A stretch of DNA of 64,000 nucleotides from Balanoglossus misakiensis (GCA_040954595.2 CM082590.2:4402001-4466000), one strand, 5' to 3'. Shown: positions 22,645 through 33,798, counted from the first letter of the stretch. Program-made: numbers and translations. The notes: a model not told the origin generated them from the letters alone.

Positions 22645-23884
22645 GAGTAAATGGCTCTTCAAGGCACTCTTTTCCCGGTGTAGTTTAAGAAAAAAGTAAA
22701 GTTAGTTGTATACCAGAAAGCAAAAAAAAAAAAAAAGAACACTGGCATGACACATGCAAAAATACATTAACAAACATACTGAACACACATTCATATGCAC
22801 CAAACATACTTACACACACTGACATTACACATGCATGCACAAACATGTTCTTTGTTACTGTTTTTTGTTTTGTTATTAATGTTTAAAAAGGAAGACAAGA
22901 AGACTGTTGAAGATAAGAAGAAAAAGAAGAAGAAAAAGAATGTTATTTGTTGTAAAAAAAGGCACAGAGAAATAAAATAAGTGTGTCCAATTGGTGTCTC
23001 AAATGCTATGTCTGATATATTAAAAATAGAGACATGCATTTGATATCCCAGTTGAAACACACAAAACCTCAGCTACGGAGAGTACAAGCGCATATTGGAA
23101 CCCTCAAAAGGTAGACATTCAAGAAGGAATAGGTAAAAAACAACAACAATAAGGTGAGTAAAATGTGTGCTTTATTAGTGTAAACATTGCTTTATTTAAT
23201 CCCTCAAAAGGTTGAAATTCAAGAAGGGAGAGGCAAAGAACAACAGCAATAAGGTAAGTAAAATGTTTGCTTTATTTGTGTAAAACATTGCTTTATTTTA
23301 TCCCTCAAAAGGTGGAAATACAAGAAGGAAGATGTAAAGAACAACAGCAAATGGGTGAGTTAAATGTGTGTTTTATTATTGTAAATATTGTTTGAATAAC
23401 AATGGTAAATGAAGTTAATTATGTGTGACCTTGAAACTAACATTGCATTCAAAGACATTCAAACACATTTGAAAACTGTTAACACTTAAAATCCTAAAGA
23501 ATTTTATGTTTTTCAATGTTAAATACAAGACGAGGTGTGAAATAAACAATTTTTAAAAAAGGTCATTTTCAACAAATTATATGTTTTGTTTGATAGCCTA
23601 TAAAAAAATAAGTTGAGTGTAGTTGAGTATGGTTTTTTATTTATTGTAAAAGGAGAAGATTTGCTCTCTAAAACTGTTTTCAGAATGAAAATCGGAGATC
23701 ATTAAGTAGTCAAAAAAGTATGGAAAATAAATATTTTCAAATAAAGTTTTTTGTATCAAAAAAAAAAAATAAACTAAAGTTAACTAGCTAAAGGTATGTA
23801 TTAATGAAAGATGTATGAATTGAAACCAAATAAGGGACTAACCCTCTTGACCTTGACCTAACCACGCCTAAAAAAATAATTCGG
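22645..23884. other. 3' flank of the recombinase gene; three 100-bp tandem units
   Basis: Starts with the single AGAGTAAATGGCTCTTCAAG unit. CA-rich and AAG-rich simple sequence follows to about 22960. At 23101, 23201 and 23302 a unit of about 100 bp begins with CCCTCAAAAGGT. Each unit also contains CAAGAAGG and a GGTGAGT-type phrase resembling a splice donor. No coding sequence is recognised in the remainder. Confidence 0.6.
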
Positions 23885-24035
23885 GTCCCCTAATGCCCAA
23901 CTTATGACGTAAGTTGGGCATTGTGAGACTTGATGTTGGGCATTCGGGGACTTGAAGTTGGGCATTCGGGGACTTGAAGTTGGGCATTAGGGGACTTAGG
24001 TCCCTCAATGCCCAACTTCAGGTCCCCGAATGCCC
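23885..24035. repeat. TGCCCAACTT / AAGTTGGGCA minisatellite with dyad
   Basis: Units of AAGTTGGGCATTCGGGGACTTG occur three to four times. They are preceded and followed by the inverted phrase TGCCCAACTT, giving a strong foldback around GACGTAAGTTGGGCA. Related phrases occur at 15625 and 15785. It directly abuts the large telomere-like block. Confidence 0.8.
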
Positions 24036-24039
24036 ACCG

Positions 24040-24640
24040 GACCCTAACCCTAGCAGTGAGGAGAAACCCTAACCCTAGCCCTAAAACTAACCCTAGGAGT
24101 GGGAGAAACCCAAACCCTAACCCTAGCCCTAACCCTAGGAGTAGGGAGAAACCCTAGCCCTAACCCTAGCAGTGATGAGGAACCCTAACCCTAACCCTAG
24201 CCCTAACCCTAGCAGTGAGGAGAAACACTAACCCTAGCCCTAAAACTAACCCTAGGAGTGGGAGAAACCCAAACCCTAACCCTAGCCCTAGCCCTAGCAG
24301 TGAGGAGAAACCCTAACCCTAGCCCTAAATCTAACCCTAGGAGTGGGAGAAACCCAAACCCTAACCCTAGCCCTAACCCTAGGAGTGGGGAGAAACCCTA
24401 GCCCTAACCCTAGCAGTGATGAGGAACCCAAACCCTAACCCTAGCCCTAACCCTAGGAGTGGGGAGAAACCCTAGCCCTAACCCTAGCAGTGAGGAGAAA
24501 CACTAACCCTAGCCCTAAAACTAACCCTAGGAGTGGGAGAAACCCAAACCCTAACCCTAGCCCTAACCCTAGGAGTGGGGAGAAACCCTAGCCCAAACCC
24601 TAGCAGTGAGGAGAAACCCTCACCCTAATTAGAGTCAAAG
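24040..24640. repeat. Large telomere-like CCCTAA/CCCTAG minisatellite
   Basis: About 600 bp made almost entirely of CCCTAACCCTAGCCCTAA runs, punctuated by AG(C/G)AGTG(A/G)GGAGAAACC phrases every 35-50 bp. The variant phrases recur in a mixed order, as expected of unequal exchange. It occupies the same place in R as the short blocks at 6893 and 15535. Confidence 0.9.
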
Positions 24641-26479
24641 TGGTCCTCCATGTAACCCGAATTCAAAGGTCTACCAAAAAAATCATTATGTTTTTCTAAG
24701 GTTATAAACACTGTAAGTGATAGATTACAATAAAAATTATTTATTTTAAGTTATTGGAGCTCTAACCCTTGTATATTTCAGGGTGAAAACAACTCAGGTA
24801 ACATAGAGGACCAGTTTATCGGTTAAGGTACCATAACGGAATTGGTTAAAAGCATTTTGGTTGACCCTAATAAGTAATCCAGGTGTTATTCAATTGTATA
24901 AGTGTCCCCTTCTACCCCCCTGCAGGAAAACAAAGTGAAAAAATGTTGGTCCAAAAAATGCAGTAAAATTCTTATACTTACTGTGAACTGGCTGCATCAG
25001 AAAAAAACGAAATCTTCACAAGCATGATTTTTGGCATAAAAATCGTTATTTCACCGAATTTTGAAAAACCTTTGGCACGTTTGTAATATTTTTGATGCTA
25101 ATTTTTTTTATACCAAAATTTTAAAAATTCATCAAGATTTAGGAAAATTATTCAAATAACCAGTGTTGGGGACCGCTTTGATGTTACCTGTGTATTGTCC
25201 ATGGGCGAAAATGCGACTTTTTTAAATTGTTGCAATTTCATTGTTATTAAACATACAGCTGTCAAACTCACATATTTATTAAAGTTGACATAACAGATTT
25301 CAAAACTAGTTTCAGTTTTAAAATCGAAGGTCGCTAATGTGAGTTGTAGGTTACAAAAAACATACCAAAGGTAAATTTTAAAATTTTCATGCTTGTTTTG
25401 TTCGGAGCACTCCAGTTTGTTTATTTCTTAAGCTTTCACTTTGATTGTTCAATATGTTGTAGATATGAAAATGTTCTTTTAAAAACAGGTTACACTTTTG
25501 AAATCGGTGGATGGGAAGTTGACCAATTAATGTCATGTATGTGGTGCACCCGAAATTAACTGTATCCTGATTTTTTTTTTAAATATACACTTTGCTTTGT
25601 TAAGATTATTTTTTTATTTTATGCATTTCAAAGATGAAACTTTTGGTAAACCATTATGAGATGTTATAGAATATTGAAAAGTTTACACTATTAAGATTGG
25701 ACACCATTAATTATTTCAAATAATGCTGCAAAATAGACTGAAATAACTCCCATTGACTTAACATGTATAAAAACAAAAGAATAAGTTTTTGGGGACACTT
25801 GGAGATTTGTTTTTATGTTGAAAACTCGGCGAAAAATGGTTTGTTTTATGCTTATTCTAACGAATATCTTACAATCCAATATATGGTTTTTAAGCTCAGA
25901 TTCTGGGCTCTCGAATCCTGAAAACCGTTTTCCAAAAATCATACAAATAAAATCAGAGAGCCAACGATTACAATTTGTTACGATCGTATTTTGCACTCAC
26001 TTCCGGGTTTCGGCCAATTGCAGACAAATACTTTTTATAAAAGGCTTTGTTTTATGCTTATTCTAACAGTTATCTAACAATCCAATATATGGTTTTAAAG
26101 CTTAGAATCTTGGCTCTCTAACCACTGAAACCGTTTTTCAAAAATCGTAGAATCGAAATCAGGGAGCCAACGATTATAATTTGTTATGGTCTTTTTTCGT
26201 GTGTAGGGTTAGGTACTTAGGGATTTGGGCGACAGGCAAAATCCTCAGTTTTTTTTAGGTTAAGTTTACATCACTTCTGACTCACTTAGAGTGGGCCGAT
26301 CTTTAAGGTGTAACGTGTTTTGAAATCGTCAATTGCTGCTCTAAAACATATTAAAGACCCGAGTTGGTCTCTTTTAGAATAAATTAATAGGTTTGCTACA
26401 AAATAAAGTGATGTTTAAGTGATTCTTTTGTTTTTATGCATGTTAAAGAATAGGATAAATTATAATATTTGTGACCCTA
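24641..26479. repeat. Composite repeat R, left part of the copy split by Gypsy
   Basis: Colinear with 7005-8915. It includes two ~207-bp units (25840-26190) and the AGAGTGGGCCGATCTTTAA segment. It stops at GTGACCCTA, where the LTR retrotransposon starts, and resumes at 33799 with CCTATCCTGATTTG. The intact copy at 8905-8925 reads GTGACCCTATCCTGATTTG. Confidence 0.9.
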
Positions 26480-27007
26480 TGTTACGATCTGTATAAAGGT
26501 CAAATACGATTTCAAGGGTTAATTAATCCAGAGCTCGGAAATGTCAATGTTTGATAGTATTTGATTTTATGTATTTGAAGTAGATAGGGAGAGCGGGTGT
26601 TTAACTGACTGCTCTGGTTGTCAATCATCACCGAACTGACTTTGTTATATAACACTTTATGTAAATTGGTACGTATAGAGTTGACTGATGCCCAATGAAA
26701 TTGTAACACATTGTATTTGTGATATTTTACATTATTAACCACGCCTTGAGAAAAGTAATTATAAGAGAACTTTGTTTCCAAAGTTAGGAGAATAATCTAA
26801 CGGGAGATGGGAGTACCTCAGGCTACTGAGCTCGTTCCCTTCCTCATGTACTTTACTGGGCGTATTTGATGTACTATATAATTCCGGACAATAAATGAAC
26901 GTGAATCAGATACGTGTCTCCGTGGATCACTGTTCTCGTCAGAGCCCGATACCTCATCGCTACAGATTCCCCGATGCATGAACAATCATGAGAAACCAGC
27001 CGTAATA
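26480..27007 (+). repeat. 5' LTR of the chromodomain Gypsy element
   Basis: Begins TGTTACG and ends CGTAATA, so the short terminal inverted repeat is imperfect and the end is TA rather than CA. A TATA-like ACTATATAA lies near 26873 and a polyadenylation signal AATAAA at 26890-26895. The CTATATAATT-to-AATAAA spacing is short, implying a small R region. Confidence 0.95.
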
Positions 27008-27009
27008 CA

Positions 27010-27027
27010 TGGTGGAGATACGTGGGT
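27010..27027 (+). promoter_or_regulatory. Primer binding site of the Gypsy element
   Basis: TGGTGGAGATACGTGGG begins two bases after the LTR. It has the TGG start expected for pairing with the CCA end of a tRNA. I cannot name the tRNA from memory. Confidence 0.65.
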
Positions 27028-27084
27028 AGACGAAACAAATCCATCGGAGACAGAAACGGCGACGTCCAGCGGAAAGATTACAGC

Positions 27085-30000
27085 ATGGATCGCGAGATGC
27101 TAAACGACATGAACAGTCAATTATCGGAAATACGACAGGTTACACTCAGAGCTGGAGGTCAGGTAGGCCCAGGTTTCTTTTCGGCTACAGAGACTGAGAA
27201 TGCACACCGATGGTGGAAAAAATATATAGACTTTGCTGACTTTAAGCAATGGTCAGACGAGAAACGGCTTAAAGGAATCGGACTATATTTGACTGGTGAA
27301 GCGGAGCGATGGTTCTACAGACTGTCTGCTGAAAAGAAAAATGACTTGACGACACTGCAAAATGTCTTCCTCGCTCGTTTTGATAAGTGCGGTCCGATGT
27401 GGCTGTATGACGAGAAACTGTTTCGCCTGAAGCAACTGCCGGACCAGACTGTTGAACAATATGCGGAATTAATATGCGAAAAAGCAGAAAAAGCGAAAAA
27501 GACTGATGAGGAACTACTATCTTTCTTCATGAACGGACTGAGACCGGACATACTAAAGTTCGTAGCGGGAATGTCACCTAAGGACTTCGAAACAGCGTAC
27601 AAACATGCTCGAACAGCAGAGGTCGTGGCAGGATTACCAGAGACAGACGAGCCAGAAGCGGGTCTTTTACAACAAATCTCGACACGGATTGACGACATGA
27701 AACAAGAAGATGAAGAAATGAAGACCAAATCAAGCGCGGCAGATCATCGAGGACGATCGACAAAAAGAGAGAAGAAATCGCCGAATTACAGAGCAAGAGA
27801 ACGAACAATAGACAATAAGGTAAAGAGGAACAGATATAATTTTACTGGACACTCTGCCCAACGTTTTCCTCGACATAGTCAATTTAATTCCCGTGCATGT
27901 TTTAATTGTGGGCGTTACGATCATATAGCTAGAAATTGTTCAAAATATGGGTTCTCTGGAAATGTTTCGAAGCCTAGTCGGAAATTTTATTTTGATGGAT
28001 CGTCCGACAGGAGGTCATGTACAGGTATAAATGCACTCGGGAAAGAGGGTGCCTATAATGTTAAAGATGGTGTAAACTTTGTTAACAAAGATGGGTGTGC
28101 TTTTCATGAGAATGTTATTCCAATTTCAATATGTCATGAAAAAGTGACGTCATTAATTGATACTGGAGCACATATTACTGTAGCTCCTATTCGGTTGTTA
28201 GAGCTAGTACCCGCTCTAAAGGATTATCCGATGTTCAAGTCCAGATATAATTGTGTACATACAGCACACGAAGACAAATTGAAGGTAATTGGATTTATGA
28301 AAATACCTGCTTTTATTGGGAATAAGCGTGTATTACTGTATGTTAATTTAGTTGAGTCTCTTCAGCATAATCTGATTTTGGGACTTGATTTTATGAAGCG
28401 TTATAGAGCTGTTATTGATTTCAAGGGTAATATTTTAAGATTACAATCAGACGTACCGTTAAGAACAAATGTTGATGTTAACATTTCACCTGGAAGTGAA
28501 ATGGTTATTCCAGTGAAAGTACCGTATAAATATCTTACTGGAGTTTTAGGTTGTATTTGTGATAAACGAACACGCTTAACCCCGGGTATTTTGGTAGCTA
28601 AGGGGTTGGCCTATTCGAATAAGAATTTTCTTCCCATGCGAGTTGTAAACACTTTGGATACTGTGGTCAAAATTAAGAAAAACAGTGTTGTTGGAATGTT
28701 TTCGCCTTTGCCCCGTAATAGTGAAATAGTCCCACTCGATAATACTGCCGTTAATTGTGTCTCACCTCAAGGGCCCCGTACACAGAAAGAGACGGATTAT
28801 TTGATGGGTCAATTGAAATTTAATGAATTAGAGATAACTAAGGCACAGCGTAAACAGCTTAGAGATGTTTTACTGCACAATATGGAAGCTTTTGTTGATT
28901 CTAGTGGTCGTTTAGGCAACTGTGATGTAATCAAACATACAATACGATTACAAGAGGGTGCTGCCCCGTTCCGTCGCCCACCTTACCGAGTAACGCCTGA
29001 GAAAAGGCGTGAACTTGAGCGACAAGTTGATCAGCTGTTAGAACAAAATATTATCGAGCCGTCCACTTCACCGTTTGCTAGTCCAGTAGTTTTAGTCAAA
29101 AAGCCTGATGGTTCGTGGCGTTTTTGCACAGATTTCCGTCATTTGAATAATATTACAGTGCCTGATTCGTTTCCCTTACCTAGAACTGACGAATCTCTTG
29201 AAATGTTAGGCAAGAATAAGCCTCAGTATTTTTCGACGCTTGATTTACAGTCAGGATTTTTTCAATTGGAATTAGATGAAGAGAGCAGACCAAAAACAGC
29301 TTTTGTCACACATCAAGGTTTATATCAATACAGGAGACTTGCCCAGGGGTTGCGAAATAGTCCCAGTTGTTTTCAGCGTACTATGCAACACGTGTTACGC
29401 AATATTATGTGGCAATATGTGTTATGTTATATCGATGATATTATTATATTTAGCAGCTCTTTTGAGGAGCATCTTCAACACATTGATACTGTCCTAACCA
29501 GGTTACGTCAAGCTGGATTGAAATTAAAGCCCAGCAAATGTCAATTTATGAGAAAGAGTGTTAAATTTTTGGGTCATATTATCAGTAAGAATGGAATTGC
29601 GGTTGACGAGAGTAAAGTAACAGCTGTTAAAGAATATCCCCGTCCTCATACTGTCACACAGCTGAAATCATTTTTGGGGTTGGCCAATTATTATAGAAAG
29701 TTTATAAAGAATTTCTCGATCATTGCAAGGCCTCTGCATAAATTGTTGGGAAAGGACACGAAATTTGAATGGGATGATCGATGCGAACATGCATTTGAGA
29801 AATTAAAACATGTCCTGTGTCAAGCACCAATTCTAGGGTATCCTGATATGAATGAAAATTTCACAATTTATACCGATAGTTCCACTCATGCCCTGGGGTT
29901 TGTTTTAGCTCAACGACAGAATGGTGTTGAACGAGTGATTTTATATGGGGGTCGAAGTTTAAACTGTCACGAAAGAAATTACTCAATTACAGAATTGGAA

Positions 30001-32253
30001 GCTTTGGCCGTCATTCATGCTATCCGACAATGTGATCACTATGTACGGAGCAACCATGTCACTATAGTGACTGATCACTCCAATCTGACTTACATGTTTA
30101 AACAGAAAATACCAAGGGGGCGTATTGGCCGTTGGATAATGACCATGCAGCAGTACGATTACGAAATTATCTATAGACCTGGTAAGAAACATATGAATGC
30201 TGACGGGTTGTCAAGGAGACCATATCAACAATGTGAGGGGTACAAGTCTGACGTCACTGATTTAGAGCATGCGCCTGAAATGAATTACAAGCCTAACAGT
30301 CAGCCAATGGTAGATAAGTGTGTAAACACTGAGCCCATAAACTCACCTTGTATAAATAATATACATACAGGGCAACAAACCGAACCTGAGGTTCATAATT
30401 CTGCTAATAGTGAGGACTCATCTGGGTATGGGATTTTACTTAACAGTTCTAACGACACTTCTAACACTGACGTGGAGGAAAATGCTTCCAACACTGAAGT
30501 GGATAAAACATTCGACAGTGAGGTGCAATCACGAATGAAGGGAGAACAGAGAAAGGATAATTATTTGAGTAAATTTCTTAATTATTTAGAGAATGATGAG
30601 TTACCAACTGATCAAAAGTTAGCTCGTAAATTTGTTAGTATGGCTCCAAATTATGACATTGTTGACGGGGTTTTGTATCATTTTTGGAAACCCACGGGGA
30701 AATCAGCTAGTAAATTAGATTGTGTTAGACAGGTTGTGATACCTAAGTCCTTAAGAAATTATGTTCTGCGGTGGGCTCATGATTGTGTTTTAGCGGGACA
30801 TTTGGGATACACTAAAACGTTGGGAGTTTTAAGACAGAGGTATTTTTGGGAAAGGATGCCCCGGGATGTTAATATGTACGTAAAGACATGCGCACATTGT
30901 CACACACGAAAGAGAACCACACCCCCTACTCATGCTAAGTTGTTACCTATTCCAGTATCAGGACCCTGGGACCGACTGGGTATGGATATTGTGGGACCCC
31001 TCCCTAGAACTTATGATGGTCATAAATACATCTTAGTACTTACTGATTACTTTACTAAATTTCCACTAGCATATCCATTACGTAATGCACGAGCTGAGAC
31101 AGTCGCTAAGATCTTGTTTGATGAAGTCATCGCTACTTATGGCAGTCCAAGAGTTTTGATGAGTGATCAGGGATCGAATTTTTTATCCCAAGTAGTTCGT
31201 GAAACTTGCAAATTTTTCAACATCCAGAGGAAAGTTTCGACCCCTTATCGTCCACAGACTAATGGCCTTACAGAGCGTTTCAATGGTTGCCTAGTCGACA
31301 TGCTGTCCATGTTTGTCGATAGTAAACAGAAAGATTGGGATCGGTACCTAAGTTCAGTGCTCTTCGCTTATAGAGTTAGCCCTCAAGAGTCCAGTGGGTT
31401 CAGTCCTTATTATCTGTTATATGGTCGGCATCCCACATTGCCCATGGATGTTGAATTCCAGCCAGTTGAGGGGAGGACGAGAAATATAGATACACACCTT
31501 AAACATTTAGCTGCTAAAAGGGAGATAGCTCATAAAATCGCCAAAGAGAATATAGATCGATATCAACAGAATATGAAGGACCGTTATGATCAAAATATCC
31601 AAAGGTCACAAAATCTAAAAGTGGGGGATCCTGTATATTTATACACACCATCTGTTAAACCAGGAGTTAATAAGAAATTCGTACATAAGTGGACAGGTCC
31701 TTACATTATTTCTGAGAAGGTGGGTCCTGTTAATTACAAGTTGCGTTTCATAAATAGCACCAGGAATTATCGTAAGGTCATTCATGTGAATAGACTTAAA
31801 AGAGCTTATTTGCGCCCCTCTGAGTTTGACTCATCCTCATCTGATGAGTCGTGTGAAGAAAACGATGTCCCAGAAACCACAAATTATGAAAATGGGACCG
31901 AAATATGTCAAAGTCCAGAAGCAGAAACATATGCAGAATCAGAAAATGGTTCTGATCAAATTGAGGGATTGAGAGATTTGTCGTCAAGGACAAATCCCAG
32001 TGCTTTCGATGAAACTGACAACAATGGAAATTGTCAGACTAATGTTTCTGAGCCATTTTACGATATAGACAATGTGTTAAAGGGTCGATATAGAAATGGG
32101 AAATTACAGTATTTGGTTAAGTGGAAGAATTATTCAAACAAACATAATACGTGGGAGGATGAAGACAATTTGAACGAAACTGCGAAAGAGTATTTGATAA
32201 GAAATCCTGTAAAGATACAAGGGAAACAGGTTATAGCACATTTGCACATTTAA
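27085..32253 (+). CDS. Gag-Pol polyprotein with C-terminal chromodomain
   Basis: 1722 residues from the first in-frame ATG (27085); the open frame reaches back to a GTG at 27022, so a non-ATG start cannot be excluded. Residues about 1-220 are retrotransposon Gag, with a Trp-rich capsid-like segment. A CCHC zinc knuckle (CFNCGRYDHIARNC) is at 272-285. The aspartic protease has DTGA at 359. Reverse transcriptase has YIDD at 782-785. RNase H has its first Asp at about 931. Integrase has an HHCC zinc-binding region, then Asp 1301, Asp 1361 and Glu 1397 (D-x35-E), then a GPY-type module (WTGPY). A chromodomain spans about 1658-1696 (YLVKWKNYS, NTWEDEDNL). There is no frameshift or stop between gag and pol, so all products come from one reading frame. 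Chromodomains in related elements bind modified histone H3 and steer integration. Confidence 0.96.
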   Translation: MDREMLNDMNSQLSEIRQVTLRAGGQVGPGFFSATETENAHRWWKKYIDFADFKQWSDEKRLKGIGLYLTGEAERWFYRLSAEKKNDLTTLQNVFLARFDKCGPMWLYDEKLFRLKQLPDQTVEQYAELICEKAEKAKKTDEELLSFFMNGLRPDILKFVAGMSPKDFETAYKHARTAEVVAGLPETDEPEAGLLQQISTRIDDMKQEDEEMKTKSSAADHRGRSTKREKKSPNYRARERTIDNKVKRNRYNFTGHSAQRFPRHSQFNSRACFNCGRYDHIARNCSKYGFSGNVSKPSRKFYFDGSSDRRSCTGINALGKEGAYNVKDGVNFVNKDGCAFHENVIPISICHEKVTSLIDTGAHITVAPIRLLELVPALKDYPMFKSRYNCVHTAHEDKLKVIGFMKIPAFIGNKRVLLYVNLVESLQHNLILGLDFMKRYRAVIDFKGNILRLQSDVPLRTNVDVNISPGSEMVIPVKVPYKYLTGVLGCICDKRTRLTPGILVAKGLAYSNKNFLPMRVVNTLDTVVKIKKNSVVGMFSPLPRNSEIVPLDNTAVNCVSPQGPRTQKETDYLMGQLKFNELEITKAQRKQLRDVLLHNMEAFVDSSGRLGNCDVIKHTIRLQEGAAPFRRPPYRVTPEKRRELERQVDQLLEQNIIEPSTSPFASPVVLVKKPDGSWRFCTDFRHLNNITVPDSFPLPRTDESLEMLGKNKPQYFSTLDLQSGFFQLELDEESRPKTAFVTHQGLYQYRRLAQGLRNSPSCFQRTMQHVLRNIMWQYVLCYIDDIIIFSSSFEEHLQHIDTVLTRLRQAGLKLKPSKCQFMRKSVKFLGHIISKNGIAVDESKVTAVKEYPRPHTVTQLKSFLGLANYYRKFIKNFSIIARPLHKLLGKDTKFEWDDRCEHAFEKLKHVLCQAPILGYPDMNENFTIYTDSSTHALGFVLAQRQNGVERVILYGGRSLNCHERNYSITELEALAVIHAIRQCDHYVRSNHVTIVTDHSNLTYMFKQKIPRGRIGRWIMTMQQYDYEIIYRPGKKHMNADGLSRRPYQQCEGYKSDVTDLEHAPEMNYKPNSQPMVDKCVNTEPINSPCINNIHTGQQTEPEVHNSANSEDSSGYGILLNSSNDTSNTDVEENASNTEVDKTFDSEVQSRMKGEQRKDNYLSKFLNYLENDELPTDQKLARKFVSMAPNYDIVDGVLYHFWKPTGKSASKLDCVRQVVIPKSLRNYVLRWAHDCVLAGHLGYTKTLGVLRQRYFWERMPRDVNMYVKTCAHCHTRKRTTPPTHAKLLPIPVSGPWDRLGMDIVGPLPRTYDGHKYILVLTDYFTKFPLAYPLRNARAETVAKILFDEVIATYGSPRVLMSDQGSNFLSQVVRETCKFFNIQRKVSTPYRPQTNGLTERFNGCLVDMLSMFVDSKQKDWDRYLSSVLFAYRVSPQESSGFSPYYLLYGRHPTLPMDVEFQPVEGRTRNIDTHLKHLAAKREIAHKIAKENIDRYQQNMKDRYDQNIQRSQNLKVGDPVYLYTPSVKPGVNKKFVHKWTGPYIISEKVGPVNYKLRFINSTRNYRKVIHVNRLKRAYLRPSEFDSSSSDESCEENDVPETTNYENGTEICQSPEAETYAESENGSDQIEGLRDLSSRTNPSAFDETDNNGNCQTNVSEPFYDIDNVLKGRYRNGKLQYLVKWKNYSNKHNTWEDEDNLNETAKEYLIRNPVKIQGKQVIAHLHI

Positions 32254-33257
32254 ATCTATGGACAGAAAAATATATGCGTAACAGAAAAAAAAAAACTGAA
32301 AAGGGCGACACGTGGTTGAGTGAATTGAAAATGTGAATATGACTGAGAGGTATGAGTGTTGGCCGGCCTGTATGAGTGAGTGTACGATTGGCGTGTCCCT
32401 TGATTCGTTTAATGTTACGTAAGTTGTCGAATGACATTTTATTATCCGTTGTTTGCTGAGTTTAGTTGTAAGAGCTGTGCAACCTGGTTCCCGTGTCACT
32501 CTGTTGAAATGTGTTGATGTATTTAAGTTGTAAAGAAATTACCAGTGAAGTTTGAAGTTGCAGAGATTTTAACACTGGAGAAAAATGTTGTGAGTTGAAT
32601 TTGCCTTTCGTTTGATGACCTAAAATAGATGGTCCAATTTGTGTAAATAGCCCCTTTTAATGGCTATATGTTTGTACAAAGAAACCAAAGAAAATCCCAT
32701 TTTCGAATGAAGAAAATGCCATTTTCGAAGTTGTAAAGAGTGGATTTTTGACAAAACGCTAAGATGTTTCAGTTTTAAAAATTTTAAAGGTTATTGAATT
32801 TGCCCGACATGACGTAACTCGAGAATAAGGAATGTCGGATGATCGTTCGATGTAAAAGAATGCAAGAGTGTTTCTTTTGAGTCAATAAGACAACAGATAT
32901 TCAGATTGTGTTCAATGATGGATACAACGTTTTATGGGTTTACAGAAGGAGTTGTGATTTTATTGGTTATATTAGTAGGTGGATATGTGTGCGAAAGTTT
33001 TATGAGCACATACTATTTTAAGTTTATATGTACTTTTATTCTGTAGTAATTTTTGTATTGTAATTTTATAATTTTTCAAGACGATCACTTCATAGACATG
33101 ACTCGATTTTTTTACTTCAATTTTGTTATATATATTGTACTCTTACATTTCAAAATCATACGGTACATCTTAATATATTCTTGGGGTGGAATTGAACGAT
33201 TACCCTTGGTGTACTGCTCTTTAAGAGATTTGTGTCCAATGCGGGACGCATTGGTTT
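32254..33257. other. Non-coding 3' region of the Gypsy element
   Basis: About 1 kb between the gag-pol stop and the polypurine tract. Only short open frames lacking a signal peptide, membrane segment or envelope-like pattern are present, so there is no env-like gene. A length of 1 kb is long for a 3' untranslated region in this group. Confidence 0.6.
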
Positions 33258-33270
33258 AAAAGGAGGGGAG
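33258..33270 (+). promoter_or_regulatory. Polypurine tract
   Basis: AAAAGGAGGGGAG lies directly before the 3' LTR and is the expected plus-strand primer site. Confidence 0.9.
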
Positions 33271-33798
33271 TGTTACGATCTGTATAAAGGTCAAATACGA
33301 TTTCAAGGGTTAATTAATCCAGAGCTCGGAAATGTCAATGTTTGATAGTATTTGATTTTATGTATTTGAAGTAGATAGGGAGAGCGGGTGTTTAACTGAC
33401 TGCTCTGGTTGTCAATCATCACCGAACTGACTTTGTTATATAACACTTTATGTAAATTGGTACGTATAGAGTTGACTGATGCCCAATGAAATTGTAACAC
33501 ATTGTATTTGTGATATTTTACATTATTAACCACGCCTTGAGAAAAGTAATTATAAGAGAACTTTGTTTCCAAAGTTAGGAGAATAATCTAACGGGAGATG
33601 GGAGTACCTCAGGCTACTGAGCTCGTTCCCTTCCTCATGTACTTTACTGGGCGTATTTGATGTACTATATAATTCCGGACAATAAATGAACGTGAATCAG
33701 ATACGTGTCTCCGTGGATCACTGTTCTCGTCAGAGCCCGATACCTCATCGCTACAGATTCCCCGATGCATGAACAATCATGAGAAACCAGCCGTAATA
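33271..33798 (+). repeat. 3' LTR of the chromodomain Gypsy element
   Basis: 528 bp, same length as the 5' LTR, with no difference found on reading. Followed by CCTATCCTG, which completes the target duplication and resumes repeat R. Confidence 0.95.

Larger units (their letters stand above)
26480..33798 (+). mobile_element. Intact chromodomain Ty3/Gypsy LTR retrotransposon
   Basis: 7319 bp, bounded by two 528-bp LTRs in which I found no difference by eye. The 4-bp sequence CCTA flanks both sides (CCTAT, 5 bp, if the first T of the LTR is assigned to the target). Parts in order are LTR, primer binding site, one uninterrupted gag-pol frame with a C-terminal chromodomain, about 1 kb of non-coding sequence, polypurine tract and LTR. 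Identical LTRs and an intact frame mean a very recent insertion that may still be active. The gene order (integrase after RNase H) is Ty3/Gypsy, and the chromodomain places it with or near the chromoviruses. Confidence 0.97.

Noticed and set aside
25691-25996. Open frames related between 19436-19654 and 25691-25996
   Set aside because: They follow the ~207-bp tandem units of repeat R and are not preserved in the 8.1-8.6 kb copy, so coding is unlikely.
26512-26781. 89-codon minus-strand frame, repeated at 33303-33572
   Set aside because: Lies wholly in the LTRs, which are identical copies; no gene-like motifs.
27315-27728. 137-codon minus-strand open frame
   Set aside because: Shadow of the Gag frame of the chromodomain Gypsy element; no domain.
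32254-33257. Possible env gene downstream of gag-pol
   Set aside because: No open frame with signal peptide or membrane segment; only short frames.
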